Assembly (NCBI RefSeq): GCF_001690985.1
Contig: NZ_MAJS01000046.1
Location: 124,001-188,000, forward strand
Length of the DNA stretch: 64,000 nt
Source of the DNA: Aliivibrio sp. 1S175
GTDB taxonomy: Bacteria; Pseudomonadota; Gammaproteobacteria; Enterobacterales; Vibrionaceae
Direction of reading: 5' to 3'
The translations under genes and the position numbers were made by a program. Below the pieces are notes generated by a model. It did not search any database. It was not told the DNA's origin and worked only from the letters and a program-made list of their open reading frames with translations. Numbering within the stretch: the first letter of the stretch is position 1; each line of letters opens with the position of its first letter. Of this stretch, positions 17,679-27,147 are shown piece by piece.

Positions 17679-18673
17679 AAATCTTACCCGCTTATGCTTT
17701 TTTTCTGCCCTTGTTTTTGTTTTTCTCTACGGTTTCAATAGCTGATGAAATTCGTCCTGCCTATTTAGAAATCATGAATGACAGTGGGGATCATTATAAT
17801 GTCACTCTCAAACTACCGAAAAAGAACGACAGAGTCTTAAATTTGACGCCTATCTTTCCGGAACGTTGTCAGTCTCAAGAGTTAATACGAATCAGTCATA
17901 CTGACAACTCTCAAGTGAGTCGTTGGAGGATGGATTGTGAAGGCGGTTTACTTGGCGAGCAGATAGAAATAGAAGGGTTAGAACAAAGTTCAACGGATAT
18001 ATTAGTCCGTTTGCAACAAGATAAACAAACTCAAGTCGAACGATTATACGCAGGGAATAATCAATTTAGTGTCGCGTCCCATCCATCGAGTCTAGAGGTT
18101 ATCAAGGTTTATACAATCATAGGTATTGAACATATATTATTAGGGTTTGATCATCTTCTTTTTGTATTCGCGTTATTGTTAATCATAAAAGGAAAACGGA
18201 AGTTAGTTGGTGCAATCACTGCGTTTACTGTAGCTCACAGTATTACATTAACGTTAGCGTCTTTAAATATGGTTACGATAGCACTGCCACCCGTCGAGGC
18301 GGTGATAGCCCTTAGTATTTTGTTTTTAGCGGTAGAAATCATTCATGATATCAAAGGAAAACAAGGTATTGCGGCACAATATCCATGGATTGTTGCGTTC
18401 TCGTTTGGGTTGTTACATGGCTTTGGTTTTGCAGGGGCATTGGCAGAAATAGGGTTACCACAAAATGAAGTTCCGCTTGCGTTGATCTGTTTTAATGTTG
18501 GAGTCGAGTTAGGCCAACTTGCGTTTGTTTGTATAGTTTTGCTTATTGGTCGAATATTGGTCCCCCGATTAACGGCACCATACGTAAAAAAAGGGACCGT
18601 CGTTATTGCCTACAGTATTGGTAGTTTAGCGAGTTTTTGGGTTTATGAACGCACCTTTAGTTTTTTATGGTAA
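17675..18673 (+). CDS. HupE/UreJ-family membrane protein
   Basis: 332 residues. A signal sequence and an extracytoplasmic domain of about 120 residues precede six or seven membrane spans. The HupE/UreJ_2 signature is clear: GIEHILLGFDHLLFVFALLL, then FTVAHSITLTLASL, and HGFGFAGALAEIGLP. HupE/UreJ proteins are linked to nickel or cobalt entry in hydrogenase and urease systems, but neither enzyme is near, so the cargo here may be a different metal or ion. AAGGGC precedes the ATG, which overlaps the isomerase gene. Last gene of the sulfatase/DUF3604 cluster. Confidence 0.85.
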   Translation: MKILPAYAFFLPLFLFFSTVSIADEIRPAYLEIMNDSGDHYNVTLKLPKKNDRVLNLTPIFPERCQSQELIRISHTDNSQVSRWRMDCEGGLLGEQIEIEGLEQSSTDILVRLQQDKQTQVERLYAGNNQFSVASHPSSLEVIKVYTIIGIEHILLGFDHLLFVFALLLIIKGKRKLVGAITAFTVAHSITLTLASLNMVTIALPPVEAVIALSILFLAVEIIHDIKGKQGIAAQYPWIVAFSFGLLHGFGFAGALAEIGLPQNEVPLALICFNVGVELGQLAFVCIVLLIGRILVPRLTAPYVKKGTVVIAYSIGSLASFWVYERTFSFLW

Positions 18674-18689
18674 AGCGGAATGTAGGTTA

Positions 18690-19364
18690 TTAACGTTGTT
18701 TTTTACGAGAAGGAATGCCACCAAATAAAATAGGCTCATTACCACTTTTCCATTTTGGGTAGATCTGCATTACTTTTGCAAAAAGTGGGTCATTATAATG
18801 ATTAATTAGCCATGCACGTAAATAAGGTAAGGGCGCTTGAGCGTACCATTTCTTATCTACTCGCGAAAATTGACGAATAAACGGCAAGATGGCGTAATCA
18901 ATTAAACTGGGTGTTTCTCCCATGATGTAAGCGTGCTGACACAATGACTGCTCGATAGTCATCAACCAATCACAACATACATTACGCCATTCAATTTCAT
19001 TATCATCATGGTAACGAGACGCGGCTCGGTACTTCTGTAAAGCATTCACAAATTCAGTGTCACTGCGGTTCATTAACTCAAGCATCACAGGCAATAGAGC
19101 TTTATCGTGTGAATACAGTAGATTATTAGGATCTGATTGGTTGAGAGTCCATACCATCACATCAAGACTTTCATCTATTACAGAGCCATCACTCAGTAGC
19201 AATACAGGAACCGTGCCTTTTGGTGAAATCGACAACATTTCTTCAGGCTTATTGTTCATATCAATATCGCGTAATTCTACGACTTTCTGAGCATGCAGAA
19301 TTCCAAGGCGAGCACGCATGGCATAAGGACACTGTCTTAACGAATAAAGAATCGGCGTTGTCAT
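18690..19364 (-). CDS. Glutathione S-transferase family protein
   Basis: 224 residues from the ATG at 19364; longer in-frame forms from a GTG at 19427 or an ATG at 19400 add residues not expected in the family. The thioredoxin-like N-terminal domain has YSLRQCPYAMRARLGI with a CPYA redox-like site, and GTVPVLLLSDGSVIDESLDV is the glutathione-binding cis-Pro/ES region. The C-terminal helical domain follows (PSLIDYAILPFIRQF). CPYA suggests an omega-like or glutaredoxin-2-like thiol transferase rather than a detoxifying conjugating enzyme. Its stop lies 17 bases from the convergent HupE gene stop. Confidence 0.85.
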   Translation of the reverse strand: MTTPILYSLRQCPYAMRARLGILHAQKVVELRDIDMNNKPEEMLSISPKGTVPVLLLSDGSVIDESLDVMVWTLNQSDPNNLLYSHDKALLPVMLELMNRSDTEFVNALQKYRAASRYHDDNEIEWRNVCCDWLMTIEQSLCQHAYIMGETPSLIDYAILPFIRQFSRVDKKWYAQAPLPYLRAWLINHYNDPLFAKVMQIYPKWKSGNEPILFGGIPSRKKQR

Positions 19365-19547
19365 TGGATAAGTACCTAAAATTCGAGGGCTTATGAACAT
19401 CTTATCGGATAGAAGAAAGAGATTCACGGAAAATTCGTCATGATCTAGATCAATAAAAGCTTAAGTGAGTGGTAATAAAAGCGAGAGGCGAGTAGAATGC
19501 CCCCTCAAAAAAATTATTACATAAAAACCGAAGCGAGCAATTTCATA

Positions 19548-21800
19548 ATGAGTAGAAAACTTGAATTATTGGCACCTGGTGGTGATGTTGAAGCGATTAA
19601 AGCGGCCATAGTTGCAGGAGCAAATGCGGTTTACTGTGGTCTAGATATGTTCAACGCCCGTAACCGAGCGTCCAATCTTTCATTTGATGAGCTAAATGGC
19701 GTATTGCGACTAGCTCACGAATACGGTTGTGAAGTATTTCTGACATTAAACGTTGTTATTCTTGAGCATGAAATTAAATCAGTAGCGAAGCTGCTTAATC
19801 AATTAGTTAATACGACTATTGATGGCATCATCGTTCAAGATTTAGGTATGTTTAACTTAGTTAAAAAATACTTCCCAACATTAGACGTTCACGCATCTAC
19901 TCAGCTAACGACGCACAATGAAGGTCAAATTCACTTCCTTTCAAAAGTCGGCGCTTCACGTGTTAACTTGTCCCGTGAACTGAATATCGACGAAATCAAA
20001 GAAATGACAGCCGTTGCTCATGAACACGATATCCTAACGGAAGTGTTTGTGCATGGTTCGTTATGTATTGCTTTCTCTGGTCAATGTTACTCAAGTTCGG
20101 TGAGCGTTGGTAACTCAGGCAACCGTGGCCGTTGTAGCCAAGCGTGTCGTGATGAATATGAAATTACCGCAGCGGGTAACAAATTCCCACTAAATCTAAA
20201 AGATAACTCAGCGTACTTTGATTTACCGGAACTTGTGGACGCGAAAGTGGATTCACTGAAAATTGAAGGCCGTATTAAAGGCGCTCATTACGTTTACACC
20301 GTGGTTGAAAACTGGCGTAAAAACATCAATAAATTTGTTGAGACAGGTGAGCTATATGAAGATGACTCAAATCTTCATAAAGTATTCAACCGTGGCTTAA
20401 CCAACAAATTCTTGAAAGGTAATTTGACTAAAGACATGTTCATCGATAACCCTCGTGATAACAGCGTAAATTACGCCGTAGCTCAGAGTAACTCGATTGA
20501 TGTAGTACAAATTCAAGAAGTAAAACAAGATCTTTACAGTGCTAAGAATGCACTGGGTGCGACACTAGAAGAAAAAGTAAAATCTCTAAGTATTGATAAA
20601 ATTGCGATTACGATTGCGTTTAAAGCGGTATTGGGTGAGCCACTAACAGTCGTGATCACACCAAGTAAAGACGATCAAGATACGTTTGAAGTGAAGTCTA
20701 CGTCACTACTGAGCGAAGCGGGTCAAAAAGCGATCACGGAAAAAGAACTAGAAAAACGCTTTAAAGGGGTTATTACGCCAGATTATCTTCTTGAAGGTTA
20801 CGATTTCTCAGAGCTTGGTGAAAATTTAGCCATTCCATTTAGAGAGCTTTCTGAGCTTAAAGAGAAAGTCGCGTTTTTATTGAATGGTTCTAAAGAAGTA
20901 ATTAAGTACACTGATGTTGAAGCATTAGTTCAACAGCCAAAAGTCGAAGAAAAACCGACTCTATCTATGTTGATCTCTGATGTTGCTGATTTGAATATAT
21001 GTGATGTGACTGACGCAGATATCTACTTCAAATTACCAGAAAGCTTTAAAAAGCGTGATAAAAAATACATTAATATCTTCTTAGAAAACCCTCGTTTAAT
21101 TCCATGGTTCCCAGCGGTCCTGATTGGTAAAGATTACGACGAAGCAGTAAAAGTCTTAGAAGAAGCAAAACCGACTCGTATCGTAACCAATAATACGGGT
21201 ATTGCGTATAAAGCATTTGAAATGGGGATAGAGTGGATTGCAGGTCCATTACTAAACACGACCAACTCTCATGCGTTAATTACGATGAAAGAAGCGTTGA
21301 ATTGTGCAGGTGCGTTTATTTCAAATGAGATTAATAAGGGTCAGATAAAACACATTCGTCGCCCTGAAAATTTCAAATTGGTATACAGCATTTATCACCC
21401 GATCCTGATGATGACAAGTCGTCAATGTTTCTTCCAACAAACCGTGGGTTGTAATAAGCCATCGATTGAAGCGGGTTGTATGTTGAAGTGTGAAAAAGCG
21501 ACCACAATTACCAATGTGAAGGGTATTTCATTTGCGGTAGATAAGCAGAAAGGCGGCTATCCAAGCATCTACAATCACGAGCAATTCTTAAACATGGATA
21601 TCGTGACTGATTTGTCAGATTTGTTTGATGAGTTCTTCATCGATTTGACCAATATTGGTGGTGGTTCTAAAGAGCAAGCGGACAAAGTTGAATTAGTTAA
21701 ACATTTTGAGAAACTAATCAATGGTGATGTAAGCGTGCAAGAAGATCTATTCACTATGGTGCCAATCAATACCAATGATCAATATCAACAAGGTCTTTAA
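19548..21800 (+). CDS. U32-family protein (RlhA/TrhP-like RNA hydroxylation protein)
   Basis: About 750 residues from the ATG at 19548, where family homology begins (MSRKLELLAPGGDVEA); an in-frame ATG at 19497 adds 17 odd residues. The U32 signature EVFVHGSLCIAFSGQCYSSS is intact, followed by GRCSQACRDEY, so four cysteines are positioned as in the RlhA and TrhP proteins, which are needed for prephenate-dependent hydroxylation of 23S rRNA or tRNA. A second cysteine group (CFFQQTVGCN, CMLKCEK) lies near the C-terminus. The name peptidase is historical. The exact RNA target of this member is unknown. A strong terminator follows. Confidence 0.85.
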   Translation: MSRKLELLAPGGDVEAIKAAIVAGANAVYCGLDMFNARNRASNLSFDELNGVLRLAHEYGCEVFLTLNVVILEHEIKSVAKLLNQLVNTTIDGIIVQDLGMFNLVKKYFPTLDVHASTQLTTHNEGQIHFLSKVGASRVNLSRELNIDEIKEMTAVAHEHDILTEVFVHGSLCIAFSGQCYSSSVSVGNSGNRGRCSQACRDEYEITAAGNKFPLNLKDNSAYFDLPELVDAKVDSLKIEGRIKGAHYVYTVVENWRKNINKFVETGELYEDDSNLHKVFNRGLTNKFLKGNLTKDMFIDNPRDNSVNYAVAQSNSIDVVQIQEVKQDLYSAKNALGATLEEKVKSLSIDKIAITIAFKAVLGEPLTVVITPSKDDQDTFEVKSTSLLSEAGQKAITEKELEKRFKGVITPDYLLEGYDFSELGENLAIPFRELSELKEKVAFLLNGSKEVIKYTDVEALVQQPKVEEKPTLSMLISDVADLNICDVTDADIYFKLPESFKKRDKKYINIFLENPRLIPWFPAVLIGKDYDEAVKVLEEAKPTRIVTNNTGIAYKAFEMGIEWIAGPLLNTTNSHALITMKEALNCAGAFISNEINKGQIKHIRRPENFKLVYSIYHPILMMTSRQCFFQQTVGCNKPSIEAGCMLKCEKATTITNVKGISFAVDKQKGGYPSIYNHEQFLNMDIVTDLSDLFDEFFIDLTNIGGGSKEQADKVELVKHFEKLINGDVSVQEDLFTMVPINTNDQYQQGL

Positions 21801-21834
21801 GATTTACACCTTGTAGGTTAGAAGAGAAAAAGAT

Positions 21835-21865
21835 AAAGCCGCGATATATTATCGCGGCTTTTTTT
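21835..21865 (+). terminator. Rho-independent terminator after the U32 gene
   Basis: AAAGCCGCGATA / TATCGCGGCTTT with a very short loop and a run of seven T. Confidence 0.93.
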
Positions 21866-21929
21866 GTCTATAATTCAAATAATACTATTATATAAATAGA
21901 CGAAATTAAAAACATTAGAGGAATTGATT

Positions 21930-22460
21930 ATGGTGACATTGCAACTACTCAAAACAGAAGATGAAGAGGCGTTATTAGCATTTGAACTCATTAATAAGGA
22001 ATGGTTTGAGTCTTTCGTTGAAGCTCGTGATGAAGATTTTTTTAGTGAAGAAGGAATAAAAGATCATATTGATTTCTACCTTTCTGAACATAAAGCGGGT
22101 CGAATTTATCCAATGTTATTAAAGAATGAACAAGGGGTAATTTGTGGGCGAGCAAATCTTTATAATATTAATAGAGAAAAAGAGTTGGGTTTTATTGGAT
22201 ATCGAATTGGTGAAGATTTTATCTCACAAGGCTTAGCAACTTATGCAACAAAAGAACTGATTGATATAGCAAGAGAGGCGTTAGCATTAAACGTATTAGT
22301 GGCAACAGCATCAACAGACAATCTTGCGTCACAAAAAGTATTAAGTAAAAATGGTTTTAAACGGGTTGCTTTTAAGCCTGAATTTACCATTGTGGATGGT
22401 GAGATTATCGATTGTTATGAATATCGCTGTGTAATTAAGCAGTTGTCTGCGGCGACATAA
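21930..22460 (+). CDS. GNAT acetyltransferase (RimJ/RimL-like)
   Basis: About 176 residues from the ATG at 21930 (AGAGGA seven bases upstream; an in-frame TTG at 21924 is too close). ELGFIGYRIGEDFISQGLATYATKELI is the RimJ-type acetyl-CoA loop and ASTDNLASQKVLSKNGF the C-terminal motif. The protein substrate is unknown. Confidence 0.85.
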   Translation: MVTLQLLKTEDEEALLAFELINKEWFESFVEARDEDFFSEEGIKDHIDFYLSEHKAGRIYPMLLKNEQGVICGRANLYNINREKELGFIGYRIGEDFISQGLATYATKELIDIAREALALNVLVATASTDNLASQKVLSKNGFKRVAFKPEFTIVDGEIIDCYEYRCVIKQLSAAT

Positions 22461-22523
22461 AGTGAATATAGAAGTAGGTTGATGCTTACTATATAATTCC
22501 TTTTTTTGAAAGGAATTCCTATA

Positions 22524-22874
22524 ATGGAAATGATCATAGTTTCTTCTGAAAGACAAAAACGTCTCATCATGATATTTGCTCGCATGAAGGCAAAAATGTC
22601 AGATAAAGCGCTTTTAAAGAATTTAGATGCGTACGATATCAATTCAACGGCTTATGCTGCTTTTAAAAAAGCATCAGATCTTCATGTTGAGCGTATTCAT
22701 TTACCGTTTGGCGATGACAGAACTGGCTCACTAGATGGTGGCGATTTCCTATTCCGCTATCTTTCTAAAGGCTACATTTGCCTTGGTGATTTTGAAGGTC
22801 AACCAAAACCAGATCTAGGCCCATGGGGCGTTCGCTCTGTTCGTCGTCAACCTAAGATCGGTTTCGGCCTGTAA
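22524..22874 (+). CDS. Hypothetical protein
   Basis: 116 residues from the ATG at 22524, preceded by AAAGGA at the right distance. A helical first half (RQKRLIMIFARMKAKMSDKA) is followed by LHVERIHLPFGDDRTGSLDGG and a glycine/proline-rich basic tail (PWGVRSVRRQPKIGFGL). No signal peptide or membrane span. I do not recognise a family. Confidence 0.68.
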   Translation: MEMIIVSSERQKRLIMIFARMKAKMSDKALLKNLDAYDINSTAYAAFKKASDLHVERIHLPFGDDRTGSLDGGDFLFRYLSKGYICLGDFEGQPKPDLGPWGVRSVRRQPKIGFGL

Positions 22875-23213
22875 TAGATTAAAACTATTAATTACATAAT
22901 AGTTATAGCTGCATCGTGATATTTTCGAGCTAAGCAGAATTAAATTGCAATGGGAGTATTCTATAAAATTCATACTAATGAGTTTTGTAGAGGACTTCCA
23001 TGAATCACCTCACTATAAGTATCATCACACTTCCTTTATTATGTTTACCCCCTTCGCAACATTCAAATGTGTAACTGTCCGTATTTTAGAATCCCCCAAT
23101 GAAACAAATGCTTCAACACGATATAATGCAATTCAAATAAGTATTTGGTTGTTTTGTGTTCTAAAATGATTCAGCTCACTTACTTATCCAAATTGCTATA
23201 AAAGGAAGTTAAA
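22875..23213. other. Intergenic region, 339 bases
   Basis: AT-rich, with an 8-bp perfect inverted repeat (AACTATTA at 22883-22890, TAATAGTT at 22897-22904) but no T tract. An open frame at 22945-23169 has no ribosome site or protein-like composition and I do not accept it. The promoter of the large phosphodiesterase-like gene must lie here. Confidence 0.5.
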
Positions 23214-26105
23214 GTGAAAAACAGATCGTTTTCGTCAATATTTACGTTCAGTGTGTTGTCTCTTTCGATGTTGAGTGCAAACAGTTCGGCCAACGTCAGT
23301 TCAATCCCCGTAGTTGGCGGAGTTGTTAACTCAGCAGAAATACTAAAAAATCAGATACACTCTTCTGTCATTTATACAACGAAAACGGTTCGTGATGCCG
23401 CTATTTTTACCATTGCTGGCATCACATTAGACGCTTACATTTTATCTCTTCCATTGGAGAGTGATGTTAAGAAAAGCATCATTGCAAAGCTTTCAAATCC
23501 CTCATACGCGATCCCTTTAGGGCATTTTCTTTATACCTTTGTGGATAAATACGGAGATATGGACAATGAAGATGCCTTTAAAGCTTACTTAAAAACTCAA
23601 TATGATGAAGAAACACTCACCGGATTTAGCCACTCTTTGTTTACTCTCAATGACGTAAAAAAAGAAGAGAAGCCAGAGTTAGCTGATAGTCATCACCAAG
23701 GGCTAAATATTGATCGTAAATTCATTGCGAACATGGTGATTGTTTATGATGAATTGGTACAGATTGGTGAGTGGAAGGACCTAGAGGTATTACCCGAGCG
23801 CTATACTTATCTCTCTGATACTCCAGAAGACAGAAAAATAATAGATAAAATTCAACCCATCATTATTGCTGGAATGACAAAAGCGGTCACAAGTATGGAT
23901 GAGGGAGAAATGCGTGGGGCGTTAGAACAAATCATTGAAGAGGGCAAGCCTGAGCATAAAGGTTCTGTGAACAATAAAGCAGAAGCATTAACCATAACAC
24001 TTATCGATTTTGTTCGTCTTAATGTATTGAAATCGTACCGTCAGTTTGTCTATCAAGAGCAGCGACAAGAAGTGCTGAATGAATGGTTACAAGAGAGCTT
24101 TAAAGAAGATCCTAATGCCCTAATTTCTTATTTAGAGTCTCGTCAACAACGTCGACTAGCAGTTCAGATTACGGTGGATGGTTTGCAACAAGGTCTGCTT
24201 GAAGGACTAATGTCACCGCTTGAAAAACCATTTATTAAGCAGATATATCAAGATCACCTTAAGCATGAAAACTATAAGCCTCAGAATGAAATCACCACAC
24301 AGCCAGAACATGAGCAACAACTGTCATTCTTAAAAAGACTTACCGAGAAAGAGTATAAAAACCCATCGTACTTGCCATTTTTTACTGAGCTGTATAAAAA
24401 CTACGATAACAGCATTATCGATGTGGGCATTTCATCAACACCGACTATCAGTGTTCGTAATTTACCGATAATAAAAACGGGTGCGAAAGTATCTGGTAAA
24501 GGGGGCACTGGAATACCGAACTTCCACTTTGTCGATAGAAAAGAAGATCGTGCCTATTACTTCTTTGGCAACGATGCGTTGCAACTTGACCGCTTGATGG
24601 AAGCGAACAAGGTTCAAACCATGTTTGATCGCTTGGATTATTTAGTCACTTTAAACTGTAATGCGCAATATGATTGGAATGCACATACCACCTATGATGG
24701 CTTGGTGAATTTAGGGGCAGGTGAGAGCTTACGAGATTTTGGTGAAAAGCGTTGTTTACGAGAATTGACACAACGAGCCAAAGTAGAGAAAACAATTGTT
24801 AAGATGCGAGCAGAGTTAATTGACGATATTCGTGTTTATGATGATATTTTTGTTTTGGATATCTACAGTAAACTAACGCAAAAATGGAAGATCCAACAGA
24901 ACTTAGAATCCCTCTCGAAACTCGAACAAAAAGGGATGCCAGATTACACACTAATTTATAATCCATGGCCAGATCACTTTGCCCATTTCACTGGTCCGTT
25001 TAGTGATGAAATACTCATGCCGACAGGGGAGTTAAACCGATTAGATTATTGGTTAACGCAATTTACCAACACATATAAAGACGCGGGCGTATACGATAGA
25101 ACCCTTTGGGGAATGGCTGGGGATCATGGCTTATCTCCAGTGTATTACTCTCTTAATCCAGAAAAACAGGTGTTTGATCCTCTTCAAACAGAGCTTGGTT
25201 ACCCGTTAGTGATTAAGAAGATCTCTTCGGATGAAGGTGAAGGCCCTAAAATTACCAACGCGCTTAATTATGAAAGTAATAAAGAGGTAGATGTGGTGGT
25301 CGCCTCTACAGCGGGCGGTAACTTTATGATGGATTTCTTTAATTCAGCTCAAGGTTGGAAAGTGCAACCTACATACGCCGAACTAACAATGTGGACGCCT
25401 GTTAATGCACAGAAAGGCGGATCTATTAATGTGGTTAATGAAATAGCATCACGTTTACAAGAGTCGCTAGATTATCTCGTTGTTAGAGAAACAAACTGTA
25501 CGCTAGATGAATGTAATGTTCGAGTTATTGGTTTTAAAGACGGTGTTAGAGTTGATGAATTGATATCTAAAAAAGGTAATCGACTGTTTTACCAACCAGT
25601 GATTGGATCATCTCAGTTACTTGAACTTGATGTTCTTAATCCATATAAATCGCAACCAAATGACGCTGAATTAGTATCATATCAAGAGTTATATCAACGA
25701 TGTATGGTTTCTGCTGTTAGCGACAATGTGAACTCATGGTGTACAGAACAAGAGTGGAGAGAATTGACGGCTTACACGGCGCGACCCGATTCAGTCAATC
25801 AATTGGCTACATTGTATGAAGAAGACAGAGCAGGGACGATAAACTTGTTCCCTAAATTTGGTGTTGGTTTTAATACCAAAGTACCGGGCAGACATGCTGG
25901 CGAACACTATTTAGAAAAAGATGCTTTTTTAGGATTCTGGGGACCCCCTGTAGGCCCTAATGTTACGCCATTAACGAGTGAGGCGAATGGGTCATTGGCG
26001 CCAACATTGTATGAATACCTTACTCAAGAAACCGTTATCGAGAATAACAACGGCTGGGGCTATCCTTCTTTACTTGATGATCTCGATATACAACTGAGTA
26101 AATAG
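23214..26105 (+). CDS. Large exported alkaline-phosphatase-superfamily protein (phosphodiesterase/nucleotide pyrophosphatase-like)
   Basis: 963 residues from a GTG with AAAGGAAG upstream. A Sec signal peptide (FSVLSLSMLSANSSANVSS) is followed by about 370 mostly helical residues of no family I know. The C-terminal half has alkaline-phosphatase-superfamily metal motifs: GGTGIPNFHFVD with the probable nucleophile T432 and N436, NPWPDHFAHFTGP near residue 600 (D, H, H) and MAGDHGLSP near 640 (D, H). This order fits type I phosphodiesterases/nucleotide pyrophosphatases. It should act in the periplasm or outside the cell; the substrate is unknown. It stands alone between two long gene-free stretches. 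Confidence 0.75.
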   Translation: MKNRSFSSIFTFSVLSLSMLSANSSANVSSIPVVGGVVNSAEILKNQIHSSVIYTTKTVRDAAIFTIAGITLDAYILSLPLESDVKKSIIAKLSNPSYAIPLGHFLYTFVDKYGDMDNEDAFKAYLKTQYDEETLTGFSHSLFTLNDVKKEEKPELADSHHQGLNIDRKFIANMVIVYDELVQIGEWKDLEVLPERYTYLSDTPEDRKIIDKIQPIIIAGMTKAVTSMDEGEMRGALEQIIEEGKPEHKGSVNNKAEALTITLIDFVRLNVLKSYRQFVYQEQRQEVLNEWLQESFKEDPNALISYLESRQQRRLAVQITVDGLQQGLLEGLMSPLEKPFIKQIYQDHLKHENYKPQNEITTQPEHEQQLSFLKRLTEKEYKNPSYLPFFTELYKNYDNSIIDVGISSTPTISVRNLPIIKTGAKVSGKGGTGIPNFHFVDRKEDRAYYFFGNDALQLDRLMEANKVQTMFDRLDYLVTLNCNAQYDWNAHTTYDGLVNLGAGESLRDFGEKRCLRELTQRAKVEKTIVKMRAELIDDIRVYDDIFVLDIYSKLTQKWKIQQNLESLSKLEQKGMPDYTLIYNPWPDHFAHFTGPFSDEILMPTGELNRLDYWLTQFTNTYKDAGVYDRTLWGMAGDHGLSPVYYSLNPEKQVFDPLQTELGYPLVIKKISSDEGEGPKITNALNYESNKEVDVVVASTAGGNFMMDFFNSAQGWKVQPTYAELTMWTPVNAQKGGSINVVNEIASRLQESLDYLVVRETNCTLDECNVRVIGFKDGVRVDELISKKGNRLFYQPVIGSSQLLELDVLNPYKSQPNDAELVSYQELYQRCMVSAVSDNVNSWCTEQEWRELTAYTARPDSVNQLATLYEEDRAGTINLFPKFGVGFNTKVPGRHAGEHYLEKDAFLGFWGPPVGPNVTPLTSEANGSLAPTLYEYLTQETVIENNNGWGYPSLLDDLDIQLSK

Positions 26106-26460
26106 ACAGAAGGCTGATTCATTACAGCAACAAAATCGGCAATTGTTGGTGACTATAAACACCCTTTTGGATGCCAGTCTTCAGTTGGTTAATCACTGGT
26201 ATGATGGCTCTTATGAGTATATACACCTTTTATTTGATGGTATTTTAATCAGTTAGGCTAATTATCCTAAGAATATCGTTATATTTTAGAATTATAATGC
26301 AGATAAATACTTTTCATCTGCTTAATTTTCAATATACTCAATAGCTGACCCCAATACGTTTACCAACGTGTTGGGGTCAACTTAGTTTTACATACTGTAA
26401 AATTTACAAGTATCCGTCCTTCATGATGTAGGACTGAGATAAAGCAAATAAGGATATATG
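26106..26460. other. Intergenic region, 355 bases
   Basis: No open reading frame of note. It contains a 14-bp inverted repeat at 26346-26379 (listed separately) and a weaker TTAGG/CCTAA pair near 26250. The promoter of the DUF969 operon should lie in the last 80 bases. Confidence 0.5.
26346..26379. repeat. 14-bp inverted repeat / strong hairpin
   Basis: TGACCCCAATACGT pairs with ACGTGTTGGGGTCA (one G-T) around a six-base loop. It could be a terminator for the upstream gene, but it lies 240 bases after that stop and has no T run, so a regulatory hairpin or operator upstream of the DUF969 operon is equally possible. Confidence 0.6.
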
Positions 26461-27138
26461 ATGATTGATTTTTGGCCTTTAATCGGGGTAGTAATTATTA
26501 CTCTTGGGCTGGCTTTACGCTTAAATACGTTATTGGTTATTTTAACCGCAGGGATAGTGACTGGTTTAGTTGCTGATATCGACTTTATAGAGATTTTATC
26601 CATTTTAGGTGCTTCATTTACTCAAAATCGCTATATGTCTTTATTCATACTTGTACTCCCTATGATTGGTGTACTAGAACGCTTTGGTTTAAGAGAGCGA
26701 GCAGAAACGCTGATTGGCTCAATCAAGCAAGCGTCTGCTGGTCGAGTTATGTTTACGTACTTATTACTGCGTAAAGTAACGAATGCGTTAGGTTTGAATT
26801 TAGGTGGACATCCATCGATGATCCGCCCTTTAGTGGCACCAATGGCAGAAGCCGCTGCTGAGAAGAACAGAAAACCGCTAACGATTAAAGAAAGACAACA
26901 CCTTCGTGCGCTTGCTGCAATGAGTGAAAACTTTGCTAACTTTTTCAGTCAATTAATCTTTATTGGTGCGGGTGGTTTACTGCTTATTAAGGGCGTACTT
27001 GAAGAGCATGGTTACAGTGTTGCGTTAAATGACATGTTTATGTGGGGGATTCCTACGGCGTTAGCCTCGTGCGTTGTGTTCTATGTTCGAGCGTGGATAG
27101 AAGATTCACGTTTAGCGAAAGCTGGTAAAGAAGAGTAG
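26461..27138 (+). CDS. DUF969 integral membrane protein
   Basis: 225 residues from the second of two adjacent ATGs, which fits the AAGGA better. About five membrane spans. NALGLNLGGHPSMIRPLVAPMA and AMSENFANFFSQLIFIGAGG are recognisable DUF969 segments. It is the first of a tight three-gene unit with DUF979 (9 bases) and pyroglutamyl peptidase (9 bases). By this company the DUF969/DUF979 pair is probably a two-part permease for pyroglutamyl peptides or 5-oxoproline; this is inference. Confidence 0.85.
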   Translation: MIDFWPLIGVVIITLGLALRLNTLLVILTAGIVTGLVADIDFIEILSILGASFTQNRYMSLFILVLPMIGVLERFGLRERAETLIGSIKQASAGRVMFTYLLLRKVTNALGLNLGGHPSMIRPLVAPMAEAAAEKNRKPLTIKERQHLRALAAMSENFANFFSQLIFIGAGGLLLIKGVLEEHGYSVALNDMFMWGIPTALASCVVFYVRAWIEDSRLAKAGKEE

Positions 27139-27147
27139 GGATTAATC

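Noticed and set aside
12031-18673. Hydrogenase or urease maturation locus, suggested by the HupE/UreJ protein
   Set aside because: No hydrogenase, urease or nickel-chaperone gene is present nearby.
22945-23169. 74-codon open frame in the gap before the phosphodiesterase-like gene
   Set aside because: No ribosome site, composition unlike a protein, and it lies in an AT-rich promoter region.
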